In this document: in pieces, positions 12,169 through 24,300 of the stretch
How the letters are laid out: every line of letters starts with the position of its first letter
Position numbering within the stretch: position 1 is the first letter of the stretch
Assembly: GCF_000204055.1 (NCBI RefSeq)
Contig: NW_006768786.1
Span: 1,104,873-1,168,872, forward strand
Direction: 5' to 3'
Source of the DNA: Melampsora larici-populina 98AG31
Taxonomy: Eukaryota > Basidiomycota > Pucciniomycetes > Pucciniales > Melampsoraceae
Length of the DNA: 64,000 bases
Translations under genes and position numbers: made by a program
The notes under the pieces: generated by a model
Databases searched by the model: none
The model's input: the letters and a program-made list of their open reading frames with translations, nothing else
Told to the model about the DNA's origin: nothing

Positions 12169-15100
12169 GTTGAGATAGCACACTTTGGGGCTTCATTTCC
12201 AACTGACTGCGTTCCAGACGCGAAAGGGTCTGTAGCCACTCTTGTGAGTAGCAATCGACAGAAAGACCTATAGGTGCATTAGCATCACTTATGCGTGCAT
12301 TTTGACATCGGATTCTGAGTCGAGACGGTCGGCCAGTAGGAGATGGTGTACTGCCTGTTGACCTTCTCCTTTTCGGTGTGCTAGCTTCGATTTTTGATTT
12401 GTACGAGTCCAAGCGTGTGAAAACATGTTGTAAGGCTGAACTACGCCACCTCAGTTTTCGGATATGAACAGCAGAAGAAACATGTGTGGCTATTTCATCC
12501 TGACAGTCCTCGTGATCCGTCTCATCATCGCTACAGCAATCTTGAACCATAACCGAAAGTGGCCATAAAGCTTGTTTTGAGAGCACAATCTTCTCCCGCG
12601 ACTTTTTCAGCTGTTCTATGTGCGGAAAGAGTGTTTTTTCATTCAGTTTTACAAAGTTGAGATGTGACGGAGTCACAGCCTCTAACACCTTCAATGAAGC
12701 TCACATATCGTACTCGTGCGTTCCGCCTAACCGCATCAGCAGCTTTCTTTTTTCGTGCTTCATCCCATCTCTGTTCACGAAATCTGGAAGTGATTCAAGC
12801 CCGCTCGATCAAATGAGCAACAGAATCAGTCACAATGTGGACTTCCAAAGGTAAACTTTATACCACTTACCGTTTCATAAGAGATTGAACACGTGTTTCA
12901 AAAGCCTTTTTGATTGAAGAAATGTTTGGAGCATCAAGAGATATCCCGACATACTCACCACACTCCACCAATTTGATAAAAATCTTGAAGGCTAAATCCC
13001 ACAGCCACTTGTTGTCTTTTGAAGTTGGCGCTTGACCGAAATCTGGTCGAAAGCTTGATACCCCTACAGCGAGCATCATCTGTTGCATGATAGAAATTTG
13101 CTGTGGTGTTGAATCTTTATGCCGTGGCCCGGAATAATCAGTTGAATTGAGATCGGGTGGTTCCATAGTTTCGTCTAGCACATCCAAATCGAAATTCACG
13201 AGTCCGATCTCCAAGTCAGACATCCAGGACTCTTTTTCATTGAGTGTGGCAGGCGCAGGGAGTGAGGGACTGCTTTCTTCTAGACCTAAAAGAGTATCTA
13301 TATGAAAACAAACGGATAACTGCGTGACAGGCATGAATATTCCAGCAGCTATATTCAATCTTGATCAGTGTGAGATACAAATGTTCTTACAGAAATACGA
13401 CCACCCCGTGTTTTCTTCTTTTTCGCCGAGACTTGCTCCTCATCTATGTTGTTCTGAGTCACTTGGTTCAATATCCTAACCTCTTCAGTCAATTTTTCAA
13501 GTCGCTGGTTAGTCTTGTTCAGAGCATCTCGTAGTTCATCTAGTCATTGAATGATTCAAAGGTGAGTCAATAAAACAAAACTACAATGTCATAGGCAATG
13601 ATTTGAGAAGCAACTTACGAATCATCTCGAGCATACTTTCCTGACTCTGATCATCTCCTTGGTTTTGTTTCTCGGATTCAGACATTGATTTTGGACTCGC
13701 AGCCTTGTGTGGGTGTTTTTTTGCGCTTTTGCGTGATGAATTTGATTTACCAGTTCCTTGCTGCATTTGAAATCGACCCTTAGAAGAACCTTGGTAAGTA
13801 GGCTGAGCTGAATCATTGGTATCGCTATCCGCCTCCCCCGCCAGTAGATCGGAACCTTCTAAATCAGACTCTTCAGCATGAAAAGATGGATCCCAGTCAT
13901 GATCATCTGGATCATCTTCCTCTCGCGACTTTCCTTTACCCTTGGAGGTAGCTGAGTTTTGGTGTGACGTTAATACGGTCGGAGGGGGTCGTGGGTAGGA
14001 CAGGCGCCCGTGTTCCAGGCTGGGTAGAGGTATTTCTGCATCGGGCAAAAATTAGGAATGTGACAGAGTGGATAAGGTGAATAACGTTTTATACAACATT
14101 TACAAACTTCATCACTTACCTTCCGGAGCTTTGTGAACCGGCGATCCAATGGTAGCCCAGCCTTCTATTTGTAGAATCTCGTGATCTCTATTGCCAACAT
14201 CTGAATCACCCCGCGTAATAGGAGGTATATTGTCACGATCGAGTGTCGAATCTTGCGTTTGTACATCGTCATTCATATTTGAAGGTTGCGTGTCAGGAGG
14301 TGAAGAAGGTAAAGGGAGACTTTTGGGATCGGAGGTTGAATCTGAAAAGTTTTTAATTGTCATAAGCTTGATCTATGACTTCATACTGACATAGCCAATT
14401 TACACACCTGCCGGAACAGCTATAGGCACACTTCTTTTACCTGACTTGGTGGTTTCATCAGCAATCGATTCGCCTATAATTTGAAACATGTAAGCCAAGC
14501 ACAATACAGAGAAGTCTCAGCACTTACCGTCCAAAGGAGCGTGCCGTGATGTCCTAAATGTGAAGGAGGGTAAAACGGGGGGTAGAACAACTAACCAGCG
14601 AGTGAGTTGTATAGCTCCTGAACATGTATTTTGAGCCGAACAATTCACTTACTCAAGTCTTGGTAGGTTTTACATGTCTTGATCAGTTCCGCTCTTGGTA
14701 ACCCATCAGCATCTAGCCCAACATCGCCAACCAGTTCCCGTAGCTGCTGATCAGTGTATTGATCATAATCCACGTCTTGTGGCCTTGGAGCATAGGTATG
14801 ATCGATTTCGGAAGGTGAAATAGGAGGTCTCTTCCTGATGGGTCTGTGTGATTGCTTGACCGTCTTCTTCTTGCCAGGTTTCTTCAACGTTCTTGCTTTC
14901 TTCTTGATTATATGCTGATCCAGAAGCTTCAAGAGATTTCCGCGCGGCGTTTCCAAAGGGGTTTCCGAATTCACAACGTCCTGAACACTTCCACACGCCT
15001 CATCATCAACGACCTCTGTTGTCCAACAAAAGGTTATCAAATTTCAGCAAAGATTTTAGAGAAATAATTGATTATACACACATGTGACTTACTTTCTTCT

Positions 15101-15216
15101 TCAATTGGGATTGCTCGCTTCCTTGACTTTGTAATATCATTTCCAATATCTTTCAAAGCAGTGTTATAACTGCGTAGTACCCGACTTCTGAGATTTGCCA
15201 CGGATCCCTCGGCCAT
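12143..15216 (-). CDS. CACTA cargo protein D: SAP-motif, coiled-coil accessory protein, many exons
   Basis: Minus-strand gene starting at 15216 (MAEGSVANLRSRVLRSYNT) with about eight short exons split by GTAAGT-type introns. Exon 2 has a clear SAP-like motif (YTDQQLRELVGDVGLDADGL, then PRAELIKTCKTYQDL) after a Lys-rich stretch. The middle is acidic and Ser-rich with a basic patch (SNSSRKSAKKHPHKAA). The coiled coil RLEKLTEEVRILNQVTQN follows. The C-terminal part has CCSDDETDHEDC, LRWRSSALQHVFTRLDSYK, SRLRIRCQNARISD and APIGLSVDCYSQEWLQTL. I recall this layout from proteins sitting beside basidiomycete CACTA transposases, function unknown. The junction near 12690 does not join cleanly, so a frameshift or missed short intron there is possible. 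It converges on the transposase. Confidence 0.6.
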
Positions 15217-16257
15217 TGGTCATACAATACATACAGTTGTATCAGTAACAAACGGACAGATGGGAAAGTGATGCGAAGATACTGCACAATTCTGGGCGAG
15301 GACTAGGGATGATTGATTGACAGTGATAAAGAGAAATCTGCACAGCGGATGGAAGAACTGAAAATCTGAACGAATGGAAAGTCTATCTGGTTATAACCAG
15401 CAGATAGATGAGAAAGGGGTGCAAAGATAATGCACAACTATGTGTGAAGAACGATATTTTAACAATCAAGGGAAATCGGGCCAGCCGGTTAAAGAAGTAA
15501 ATGTCTAGATGGAACTTCCGATATTTGAGCTGAAGCAATAAAATATTGAGGCAAAAGGGGGCTATGTTATCAAGACCGATTTGTCTTATGTTGAGGTTTG
15601 GAGTGAGTTCACTCTACGGCTAGTCAACTTTATGATTATTTGGGGGACACCATGGACAAGATTTGTGAAGAGTGCATCAGCATGGCAACAACCTTGAATG
15701 TGAAGTAAACCCACAGGTGCTCACCAGGCCTGGATCCATTGACCAAAGAATCAATGCCTTTCATCACAGTCACCAAAGCTGGGAATAATGCGGCATTTTC
15801 TTAAGGACACAGGGTATCAATGGTTGTTAGTATACAAAATAAGATGCCGTTATTATTATTATATTGGCAGCCGTAGGTATTTCACGAATCACTACACCTT
15901 TTCTGAGTCGGTACAGAATGATCATGAAAAAAATCAGATTATTTGTATCATCTTTCCTACAATCGGGCTTGCTTTTTATGAAATTAATCTCACATGGGGA
16001 GCAAACAGTATCATGATGACAATCTGAGATGATGACTCCCCTTGATAGAGGGTAGTCTTGTTGGTTGTAGGTATCAATGGGGGACCGGTGTTTGTCATTA
16101 GCGCTCATGCATTAACTGATACAGAAAAGATCATCTAAGTACAAGAATCTTCGCAAGCTTTGGGAAGATGAAAGTGTTTGTCAAAGTCGATCAACTTGAG
16201 TAAGAAAATTCAATTGGAGGCGGGGATCATGTGATCTTTAACCCTACCAATCTTCAA
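15217..16257. other. Divergent intergenic region between cargo genes D and E
   Basis: Shared upstream region of a minus-strand and a plus-strand gene. No protein-like ORF or repeat was recognised. Confidence 0.45.
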
Positions 16258-16266
16258 TATATAAAG
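16258..16266 (+). promoter_or_regulatory. TATA box of cargo gene E
   Basis: TATATAAAG about 70 bases before the ATG at 16329, the same motif seen before cargo gene A. Confidence 0.5.
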
Positions 16267-16328
16267 CAAAGATGATTCGGCTTGATCCATGATACGTTTT
16301 CCAATTGCTACATCACGCTCCTCACAAG

Positions 16329-17199
16329 ATGTCTAGTTATATCCATCCATTCCATACTCGCGTTTTTCTACCAAAGTATTTCTTCGACTTTATGTTTTGT
16401 GAGGGTGATATCAATTCCAAGCCTGATCCCCAACTTTTCCTAAGTGAAGCTTCAACCTTTCAAGTATTAGAAATAACCCGTTTGCTCTGCCCTTATATCA
16501 GATTCAGCGCGGAGGCAGAAGACGATAAATCATTTGTACACAAGCTATTTCTCCAGATGATAGCGCCTCATCTTTCTACTTTAATCATCCCAAAAGGCCT
16601 TGGACCCGATCAACACTACCTTCAAGCATTGATTGATGTTCCAGTTGTTGGATCACCAGACTGCGAGATCTTTATGTCCCCTGCAACCATTATCGACTCT
16701 GATTGCATTCGCCGGTTCAATTGCTTGATTCTCTGCTACCTTAAGAATGGCCAACATCGTCTTGCAGCAGACAACCTTACCGACTTTGTCAAGGTTCACA
16801 AGTATCTCAACGACAGTGAAATCTTGACCATTGCTTCTATTTATGAAGAAGCTCTAGATGGCCTTCACGAATCTGTTGGCGCCATTCAAAACTCACATTG
16901 CGAGATCGATGGGATTGGTTTTCAATCATCTGACTCTGAGATCTCACAGACCCACCGACAAGAACTTCAACTTTCTCTTGAAGCTGCAACCGCGAGACTG
17001 CAATCTCGTCAGAAGGCCTTCGATTCCATTGTTCAGGGTGTGGGATTCCTTCAAGCATTGTCAAAGTATCACGAGTAAGTCACAAACTTTGATATTACTA
17101 TTCCAAATAAGTATGAGTTCTGTAAGTATTCTAACTTGTGATCTTCAACCCAGAAACTTGGCGTTAAAAAATAAACCCTCCCCTCCTGAATCGTCTTGA
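16329..17199 (+). CDS. CACTA cargo protein E, unknown function (263 aa, two exons)
   Basis: Not recognised. ATG at 16329 (MSSYIHPFHTRVFLPKYFFD), chosen over the longer open frame because the upstream extension starts with TTG and a TATA box sits about 70 bases upstream. Exon 1 ends at 17074, a GTAAGT...CAG intron follows, and exon 2 (17154-17199) adds ENLALKNKPSPPESS in frame. The N-terminal two thirds look globular (STFQVLEITRLLCPYIRFSA, then DKSFVHKLFLQMIAPHLSTL). The C-terminus is a long amphipathic helix (HRQELQLSLEAATARLQSRQ). No membrane segment or signal peptide is evident. It is the last gene before the right end of the transposon, so it is probably cargo rather than a host gene that was captured by accident; that is inference. 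Confidence 0.6.
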
Positions 17200-18056
17200 A
17201 CGATTCCTTTCAAATATTCTGCGGTGTTGTGCACATCATTCTGGTAAGAGATGGATACTGTCAAGGTGCTTATCATAACATGAACTGATCAAATCCTTTT
17301 GTTCAAAATTCATTCCAAGTTGCAGGTATAATCTTCATACCACAACGTTTGAATACATGACTACATATCGAAATCTGACCAGTTACCGTTGTATCAACTA
17401 CCTTCTCTAGTATGTAGAGTTGTTAGATCCGAATTTTTCTTGAACTGTGTGTTACGCGAAGAAACTAAGAGAACTAGCAGTTTACTCAAGGACCGGTATT
17501 GAAGATTAAACTAGTAGTATATATTTTATCATGAGTTCACTTTACAAGTAGTTTTGCAAACCTCTATTATTCAAGATCACAAATCAATTATTGTTCAAGA
17601 CAAAGCTTTGTACCTGAAATATGTCCTGAAGGTTGCTATGACTTGTGGACCTTTATTCTATATATCTCCGTTGTATCTTGATCTTATACTCTTTTTCTTC
17701 ATCGGAATTATTATTATCCTTCTCTTTTCTACACCGCTGTGGCAGAAAAACAACGTTGTAGCCTTGTAGAGCTCTGCTCTGAGTTCTCATCTTACAGGTT
17801 CTCCGTTCTGAGAACTGTAGCAAACTTGTTTGTTTTGACTACAACCCAGATCATCACAGAATATAAGTAAAATACACGCCCGATGTCATAAAGCTTGAGT
17901 GATCTTTCACGGGTGTGATTGTAGTGTCACCTCACGGGGTCGTGAATGCAGGTTTTTACTGAGCCTCACAACACTCAAAGCAGTCTCTGACACAAGTATA
18001 CACGTGGAAGTGTACTGTTGTAGTTTGCTAAATTTGGATAATTCACTACATTCAGG
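17200..18056. other. Right subterminal region of the large CACTA element
   Basis: No gene seen. It contains several short inverted motifs, for example GAGTTCTCAT...GTTCTGAGAACT near 17780-17820, as often found in transposase-binding subterminal regions. Binding is not shown by the sequence. Confidence 0.4.
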
Positions 18057-18142
18057 AAACCAGAATATGTAGATGATACATAGTTTTCTATGTCAGTCAG
18101 AATTTTCTAAACCGTACGGAAAAGATGCACTTTGGTGTAGTG
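18057..18142 (-). repeat. Right terminal inverted repeat of the large CACTA element
   Basis: Ends GCACTTTGGTGTAGTG. Inverted match to 3717-3802 including both internal palindromes (CATAGTTTTCTATG and CCGTACGG). Confidence 0.92.
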
Positions 18143-18427
18143 TTAGGGGAGTTCGTTGGTTTTGAAAGTATGTAGAAATATCAGAAAAAGTTGATCAAAA
18201 AGAAGTTGATCAGATCTCACCATTGTTGAATGATAATACTTCATCACATCTTTTTCGGTCTAATGTGATGGTTGCGGTCGGACTTGTGATTGGTTTAGGT
18301 GTGGGTGTGGTATATTGGAATATCTGCAGGTGGTAAGAACTATTGCAAAGAAAAAAAGAGATCAATTGATAAGTACATCATCTTATATAAAATCTATTAT
18401 ATGATTGTTCAGATAAAGAAATCATCA

Positions 18428-19851
18428 TCATACATGATTGAGATCAACAGGAATCCCAAGTGTGACTAAGAAACAACGCCGGATCTGACTTCTTTTCCAA
18501 TCAATTGGTACCCCAAGTCCGTTCTCATTCTTCATCAAATCATTCCAAGTCCTCAAAAATAAATCATATTGGTTCATCAAAATCAAAGGTATTGATGGAT
18601 TCTTTTTGATTTGATGATCAGACATAATGTTTGGATCATCTGTTGTTCAAGGTGTTGAATCGATTCAATTCAAGGTGATGAATCGATTCAACTGGAAAAC
18701 AAACCATCAATTGCTGGTGTGAGTGTTTGTTTCAAAGATTCAAAATTCTTCAGGTCTGGTAATTTGAATGGTAAGATGGTCAATTTCATTTTGAACAAAC
18801 CTTGTCCAACAGTTCATGATCCGTGCACGTCTAGTCTACTTCAAACTGAGGGAGCCAAACCATGGACAGACCAGTTGGGTAGATTTTCGAGTACGGTTTT
18901 GATAGAAGGAGCGTTTTGAGCTTTGGTGAGATCATGTCAAGGAAACGTTCTCAATCAAGAGCGAAGTGGCGAGTGATATGGATTGGTCTAAAGGATGAAG
19001 TTCAGGTTGGTTTTGTGGATTGATGGTAAGTGATGACATAGATGAAGTTGCAGATGTCAATTGAGTTTTTTCTGACAATGTATCGTCATTAAGAGCCAGA
19101 GTGATAAGTGACACACTTTGTTTTGTTGACAAAGGAGAATCAGATGGCTCAGCTTGAGTGTTGAGAAAAGATGTCAGGGTTTGACCTTTAGCAAGCAGGA
19201 CAAGTCGACTCAAATCATGCTCTTGAAAGCTGGTCCTTTTACCGAGGATGTCTGTAAGATCATCTAGAGTGAATCAAGCTTAAAGTCAAAATTTGCAAAC
19301 AGAAGGATCAAGTAGAGATAAGAAGTCACTTACACACCAAACCTGCTTCTTCCGAAGCATGAAGGAATAATTGATTTGAAAATGTATCATTTCTGATCAA
19401 ATGTTCAGCTAATCCTCCTTCCATAGTTAACATTGGAAGTAGATCTTGAGCATTATGGGTCTGTGGATAATTTGTTTTGAAATCGATTGAAGATTCTTCA
19501 AGTCTTTTAAACAATTCATCCGTGAATGGGATTTGAGATTCAATTAGTTTGTGGTGTAAGATACTGGCTCTTGAATTCCACTATGCTAATATCCTAAGTG
19601 TTTTTGAATGTTCAATGATTGATAAAGTTTTAAGTATGTGATTTGATCGCCCAAGAAAGAAGAGTGGCCAATGTAGTTAGATGATAAGCAGGTTCACCAG
19701 CTAAGAATAATTGATCCAAACTAATCTGATTTAAATCCGTTTTATTTGTTTCTTCATCAAATGTTTTTAAAGGTTCTAAATCAAAAATTGGTCCTGTAAA
19801 ATTCACTTGAACAAAAATCAAAAGTAATGTAGCAACAACCGTCAACCTCAA
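18428..19851 (-). pseudogene. Unrecognised minus-strand gene, fragmentary (several exon-like blocks)
   Basis: Four protein-like blocks occur in order. The first is at 19851, MRLTVVATLLLIFVQVNFT, which resembles a signal peptide, then FLAGEPAYHLTTLATLLSWA. The second is near 19570-19330 (LPMLTMEGGLAEHLIRNDTF). A good GTAAGT...CTCTAG intron (about 19328-19267) joins it in frame to TDILGKRTSFQEHDLSRLVL, which runs to 18932. The last (18625-18428) is MNQYDLFLRTWNDLMKNENG followed by RSQIRRCFLVTLGIPVDLNH. The first-to-second and third-to-fourth joins lack convincing splice sites, so the gene may be broken. The blocks look like a real conserved protein rather than transposon sequence, but I cannot name the family. 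Whether the hydrophobic start is a true signal peptide is uncertain. Confidence 0.4.
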
Positions 19852-21325
19852 AATGATTTCCTACTCTAGATCTTTGTACGTGGATTCCTGTTGGGTAGTA
19901 TTGACTTTTCCAGCCGGAGTGATGATAAGCAAAATAAAGATTGGATGTGGATTTGTGACACTTACTTCTTTTATAGATATTTTGTAGGAAAGAGCATGAA
20001 GAGAGAAAACAACAAGTGTTTTGACTATTGTAGTGGGTCGGGATGTGGAATATATCATATTCCTGCGAAGTAGTGAGACAGATCCCAGGAGACTTAGGAA
20101 ATGATTGAAAGTGGATGGATAAGGGTAGGGTGATGGGGCACTGGCAGAGTTAGGTTTAGTGGGTATAGAAAAGAATGAGGTGAGGGGAGCGTGCAGGGAA
20201 CCTGTGTATTGAGCAAAATTATGAAATTACATTGAGAGAGACAGATTTATGGTGATGCAATATAGCATTATAATTGTGTTTTGGAGCTTAGGATGGATAT
20301 GTGAGAGAGGTTGAGTAAATGATGAGTCAAACAATAGTTGCAGGGTATACTGAAGGGGTCACTTTAAGTCGTCGCAAAGGGAAAGTAGAGCGGTGAGCAG
20401 AGATTAGAATTGTGTTGGATTGCATTGGATGTGAGAATTAGGTAAATGGATGTAATGAACCGGCAAGCGAATTCAAACGATGAGGTGTTGATAAGATACC
20501 ATACGTGGAACGGATAGTCCATTAATGAGGTGCAGTATGTAGATTTAGACATAATGGGAAGTGGAATGAGAGGAAGTGATGCGGAGCGCATGGAGAGGGT
20601 CGAGGGATCAACATTGGAGAGTGTCAATGAAAGAAAGAACCCGAGTTAGTATCATGTAAGAACGATGACGGAAGTGGAATGAAAAAGTTGTACAATTACT
20701 AAGAAGGAAGGTAACGTACATGACTTTTGCATGATTGGCATAAAGAACTGGGTGGAATGAACCTATATAGGAAATGTTGAAGTTTTAGCGTAGATAAGAA
20801 AAATTTTGAGGGTTTTGATGAATGATGGAGATACAAAATAACAAATGAAACGGAAACCAAAATTGGTAAATAGAGAAGAATAGAGAGTCAAAAATGGAAG
20901 GGATGGCCGAAAAGATAATGTAAGGCAACCAAATGCAGCCAAAGGTATAGGGGATAGGCTTTGAAAGACTTAAAGGGCAGAGGTGAGAGTTGGGGATAAA
21001 TAGAGGCGTATAATGCTGGAAAATTGAATCCTCACGCCCCTCAACGGCCAACCAGGAAGTCGTCTTTATGACCAGCGGTGGCTGAAACAGTAGGGGTGTC
21101 ATTTGGAAATGGATGTTAGTTTGTAAGCTCCGGCTTTCAAACAAAAACTCAGCAGTTATGCTCTAACCCTAAGGGGAGGCATAAATGCTGACTTTTTGCT
21201 TCAAGGGGGGGTTTTACAAATTTACATTTATTTAATTTAATTAGGTCTTGACTGGTTGTTAAAACATCTCATTGGCGGCCTAACCTCTTTCACATTCTGT
21301 TCATGATAAGCCTGAATAAAAATGT
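19852..21325. other. Long AT-rich stretch without a recognised gene
   Basis: Only short low-complexity open frames. It lies downstream of the Ty3/gypsy pol (minus strand) and could contain its 3' LTR, but no LTR boundary, polypurine tract or second LTR copy could be identified. Confidence 0.4.
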
Positions 21326-24300
21326 CTAGCCCTCTTGAAATTCTATGCAAAGCAATCCAACTATCACTTTACCAGTTTCTTCTGACCGTAATAAGTACTC
21401 ATGAACCCCATCTTTAATCCGGTGACCCAATACGTATGATATTGACAACCATCTTGCTATGTTGCTTGCCTCATCGTTCCCTAGTACCTGTGCCGGAAAT
21501 GATGTGTTCTCGTTGCTAATGCTGTCAGTAGCGTTTTTCACTGGCATAATCAAAGAGACGTTGAAAACAGGATGCAAACACGCGTATTCCTCAGGCAATT
21601 TGAGTTCCACTGCGTTCTTTCCTACCATCCGAACCACTGGAAAGGGACCAATTCTTCTGAAATCCAGTTTTTGCAACGGTCTCCTTGTCTTAATGAATTT
21701 ACGCAATAGCCATACTAGATCACCTGTCCTATATACTGCTTCAACTCGCTTTCCATTATCATAAAATTGAGCTTGCCAAAGTTTTGCTGCGTTCAAATGA
21801 TCTTCTAACTGTTGCTGAACCTCTTGCATATGCTGAATGAATTCATCAGCCCGTGGAACACTCAAAGAATGGGTTAATGAGTTAAATCTTGGGTGATATC
21901 CATGACAAGCAAAGAAAGGCGAAAAACCTGTAGAAACTGAAACCAAATTGTTATGAGCAAACTCTGCCAAAGACAACCAATGCTTCCAATCCTCCTGATT
22001 CTTGTCCACAAAATGACGTAAATAATCTTCTAGGACCGCATTGAGCCTTTCTACCTGACCATCCGTCTGCGGGTGGAAAGCTGTGGACGGAGCTGGTGTT
22101 ATTTGCAGTCTCTTGCTAACCGCAGTCCAAAAGGCGCTGACAAAAACCAAACCACAATCTGACACTATCCTATCCGGGAGGCCATGCAACCTAAAAATAG
22201 TATCAACAAAAGCGTTAGCTAATCCCAATGCTGACCACTTCTCTTGGGCAGGAATGAAGTGAGCCAATTTTGAATAATGATCAACCACAACCATTACGGA
22301 GTCAAAACCCTCCAACAATGGTAACTTCACAATGAAGTCAACCCCTATCGTAGACCAAGGACAATGCGGGATTGGCAGAGCCATCATTCCACCTTGTTGC
22401 GCTCGTAAGTCCCTATTAACTTTCTGACAGCTTAAACAATTCTGAACAAAGTTTAAGACGTCCAGTCTCATATTTCTCCAAGCAAAATTCCTACTCAGCA
22501 GATTCACTGTTTTTGCCACTCCCCAATGACCCGATAAAGGCTTTGAATGATACAATTTCAAGATCCAATCACGTTTGTCTTCTGGGACAAATACTTTACC
22601 TTTATACCACCAAGTCTCATTGATGAACACCAGCCCATCCGTCTTTGGATTCGAAGGAATAGTAGGTGACCTGTACGGCTTGTGAATGGTCGTCAATGTC
22701 TCTTGTGTAGGTTCGGCAAAGGTGACATCGTGGCGTGAGCCAGCTGATGAAAGTTGTCTGGCATCCACGGGTACTCCTGCTATAGATTTGAACAGCACCA
22801 ATGATTCTGAAGCTGAGACCGCAGTGAAATCCGGTCTCCTTGAGGCTGGATCGGCTGGGTTCGTATGACCTGGATTATGAAGGATTACAAAATTGAAAGA
22901 TGAAAGGAAAGCAGTCCAACAAGCCTGCCGCGGAGTTAGAGAACGACCATCCTTAAAATACCTCAGAGTTGCGTGATCCAAATACACGATAATCTGCTTG
23001 TTTGACCCCATGAGCCAGGAATTCCATTCCTTAAAGGCGGCCACTATGGCTCCCAACTCCTGATTGTGAGTTTGCCATAACACCTCTGCGGGTTTCAACT
23101 TCTTTGAGTAATAGCATACCAGCAATAGTTTCTTATCCTCATCCGGTTGTGACAAAATTGCTGAGAAGGCGTAAGCACTTGCATCCACTTGCAGCACTCG
23201 TTGTTTGTCAAAGTTGACATGCTTCAAAAACGGAGCCAAAGTAAAAGCTTTGATCAACAACAAAAAAAATTGTCGAGTGTGTGGTAAAGCCAGACCTTCT
23301 TCAACATTTACACCTTTCTTAGTTAGATCCGTAAGTTTAGATACCTCTGCCGAAAAGCAAGCAATAAACCACCTATAAAAATTTGCAAAACCCAAGAAAC
23401 GCCTCAACTCCGCTAAATTAGTGGGATAAGGCCAATCCTTGATCATTGAAAGCTTCTTGAGATCCATTGTTAGACCTGTAGTAGAGATAACAAAACCAAG
23501 AAAAACAACCTCCTGCTTAAAGAACTCACACTTTGATGGCGAAGCTTGCAAATTATTTTCTTGTAAATTCTGCAAGATTTTGCGGATATGATCATTATGC
23601 TCGGCCTCACTTTTCGAAGAGATGAGAATGTCGTCGAGGTACACGAAACAACAAACATCCAGGTACTCATGCAAAACGTCCTGAATGAATTGTTGAAAAA
23701 CTGCTGGACCATTAGCCAAACCAAAAGGCAAAACTAGAGATTTGTACAGCCCTCCCGGAGCGCGGAAGGCGGTCTTCCATTCATGACCTATTGCAATACA
23801 AAGCAGGTTGAAGGCAGCTTTCAAATCAATCCTTGCGAAAAACTTGCAACCACAAGCACGACTGAGCAGAGACTTCACAAGCGGGATTGGGTAGCTATTG
23901 CAAATGGTGACCTTGTTTAAACCTTGATAGTCTATACAAGGACAGTTCTTACGGCCTGGACTCTTGGCTACAAACGCTGGGGCAGAAGCTGGGGAAGAAG
24001 AAAGACAAATGAAACCTTTCTGCAACCGATCGTCAACCCACACCTTCATTTCCGCTTCATTGGCAGCCAATAAGTCGTAAGCACGACTTGTAGGCGGTTC
24101 ACAACCTTCTCTCAAGTTTATTTCTACATCATGGTTGCAATGCGGAGGCGAAGATTTCTCCTGAGGTAAAAACACATCCTCAAACTTGAGAAAGGCTGCG
24201 GGAAAAAATTGGAGAATTTCACTGCAATCAACGGAAACAGCATCAATGTGTTCATTACTACTTTCACAAAATATCGCAATAGAACCGATCTCAACGCCTC

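Larger units (their letters stand above)
3717..18142. mobile_element. Complete ~14.4-kb CACTA (EnSpm/Plavaka-like) transposon
   Basis: The element begins CACTACACCAAAGTGCATC at 3717 and ends with the reverse complement of that sequence at 18142. The inverted termini can be aligned over about 86 bp (3717-3802 against 18057-18142) with about three mismatches. Both sides are flanked by TTA (3714-3716 and 18143-18145), the 3-bp target duplication expected of CACTA elements. Inside are a Tnp2-type transposase and four other spliced genes, none showing obvious nonsense codons, plus an 85-bp triple repeat. The intact termini, matching duplication and open genes point to a relatively young, possibly autonomous copy. 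At 14.4 kb with five genes it is large compared with the classical two-gene plant elements. Confidence 0.9.

Noticed and set aside
15890..15920. CACTACACC word inside the large CACTA element
   Set aside because: Lacks the following palindromes and an inverted partner, so it is not a terminus.
20364..21144. Minus-strand open frames in the AT-rich region
   Set aside because: Hydrophobic, low-complexity translations without family motifs or introns; probably compositional.
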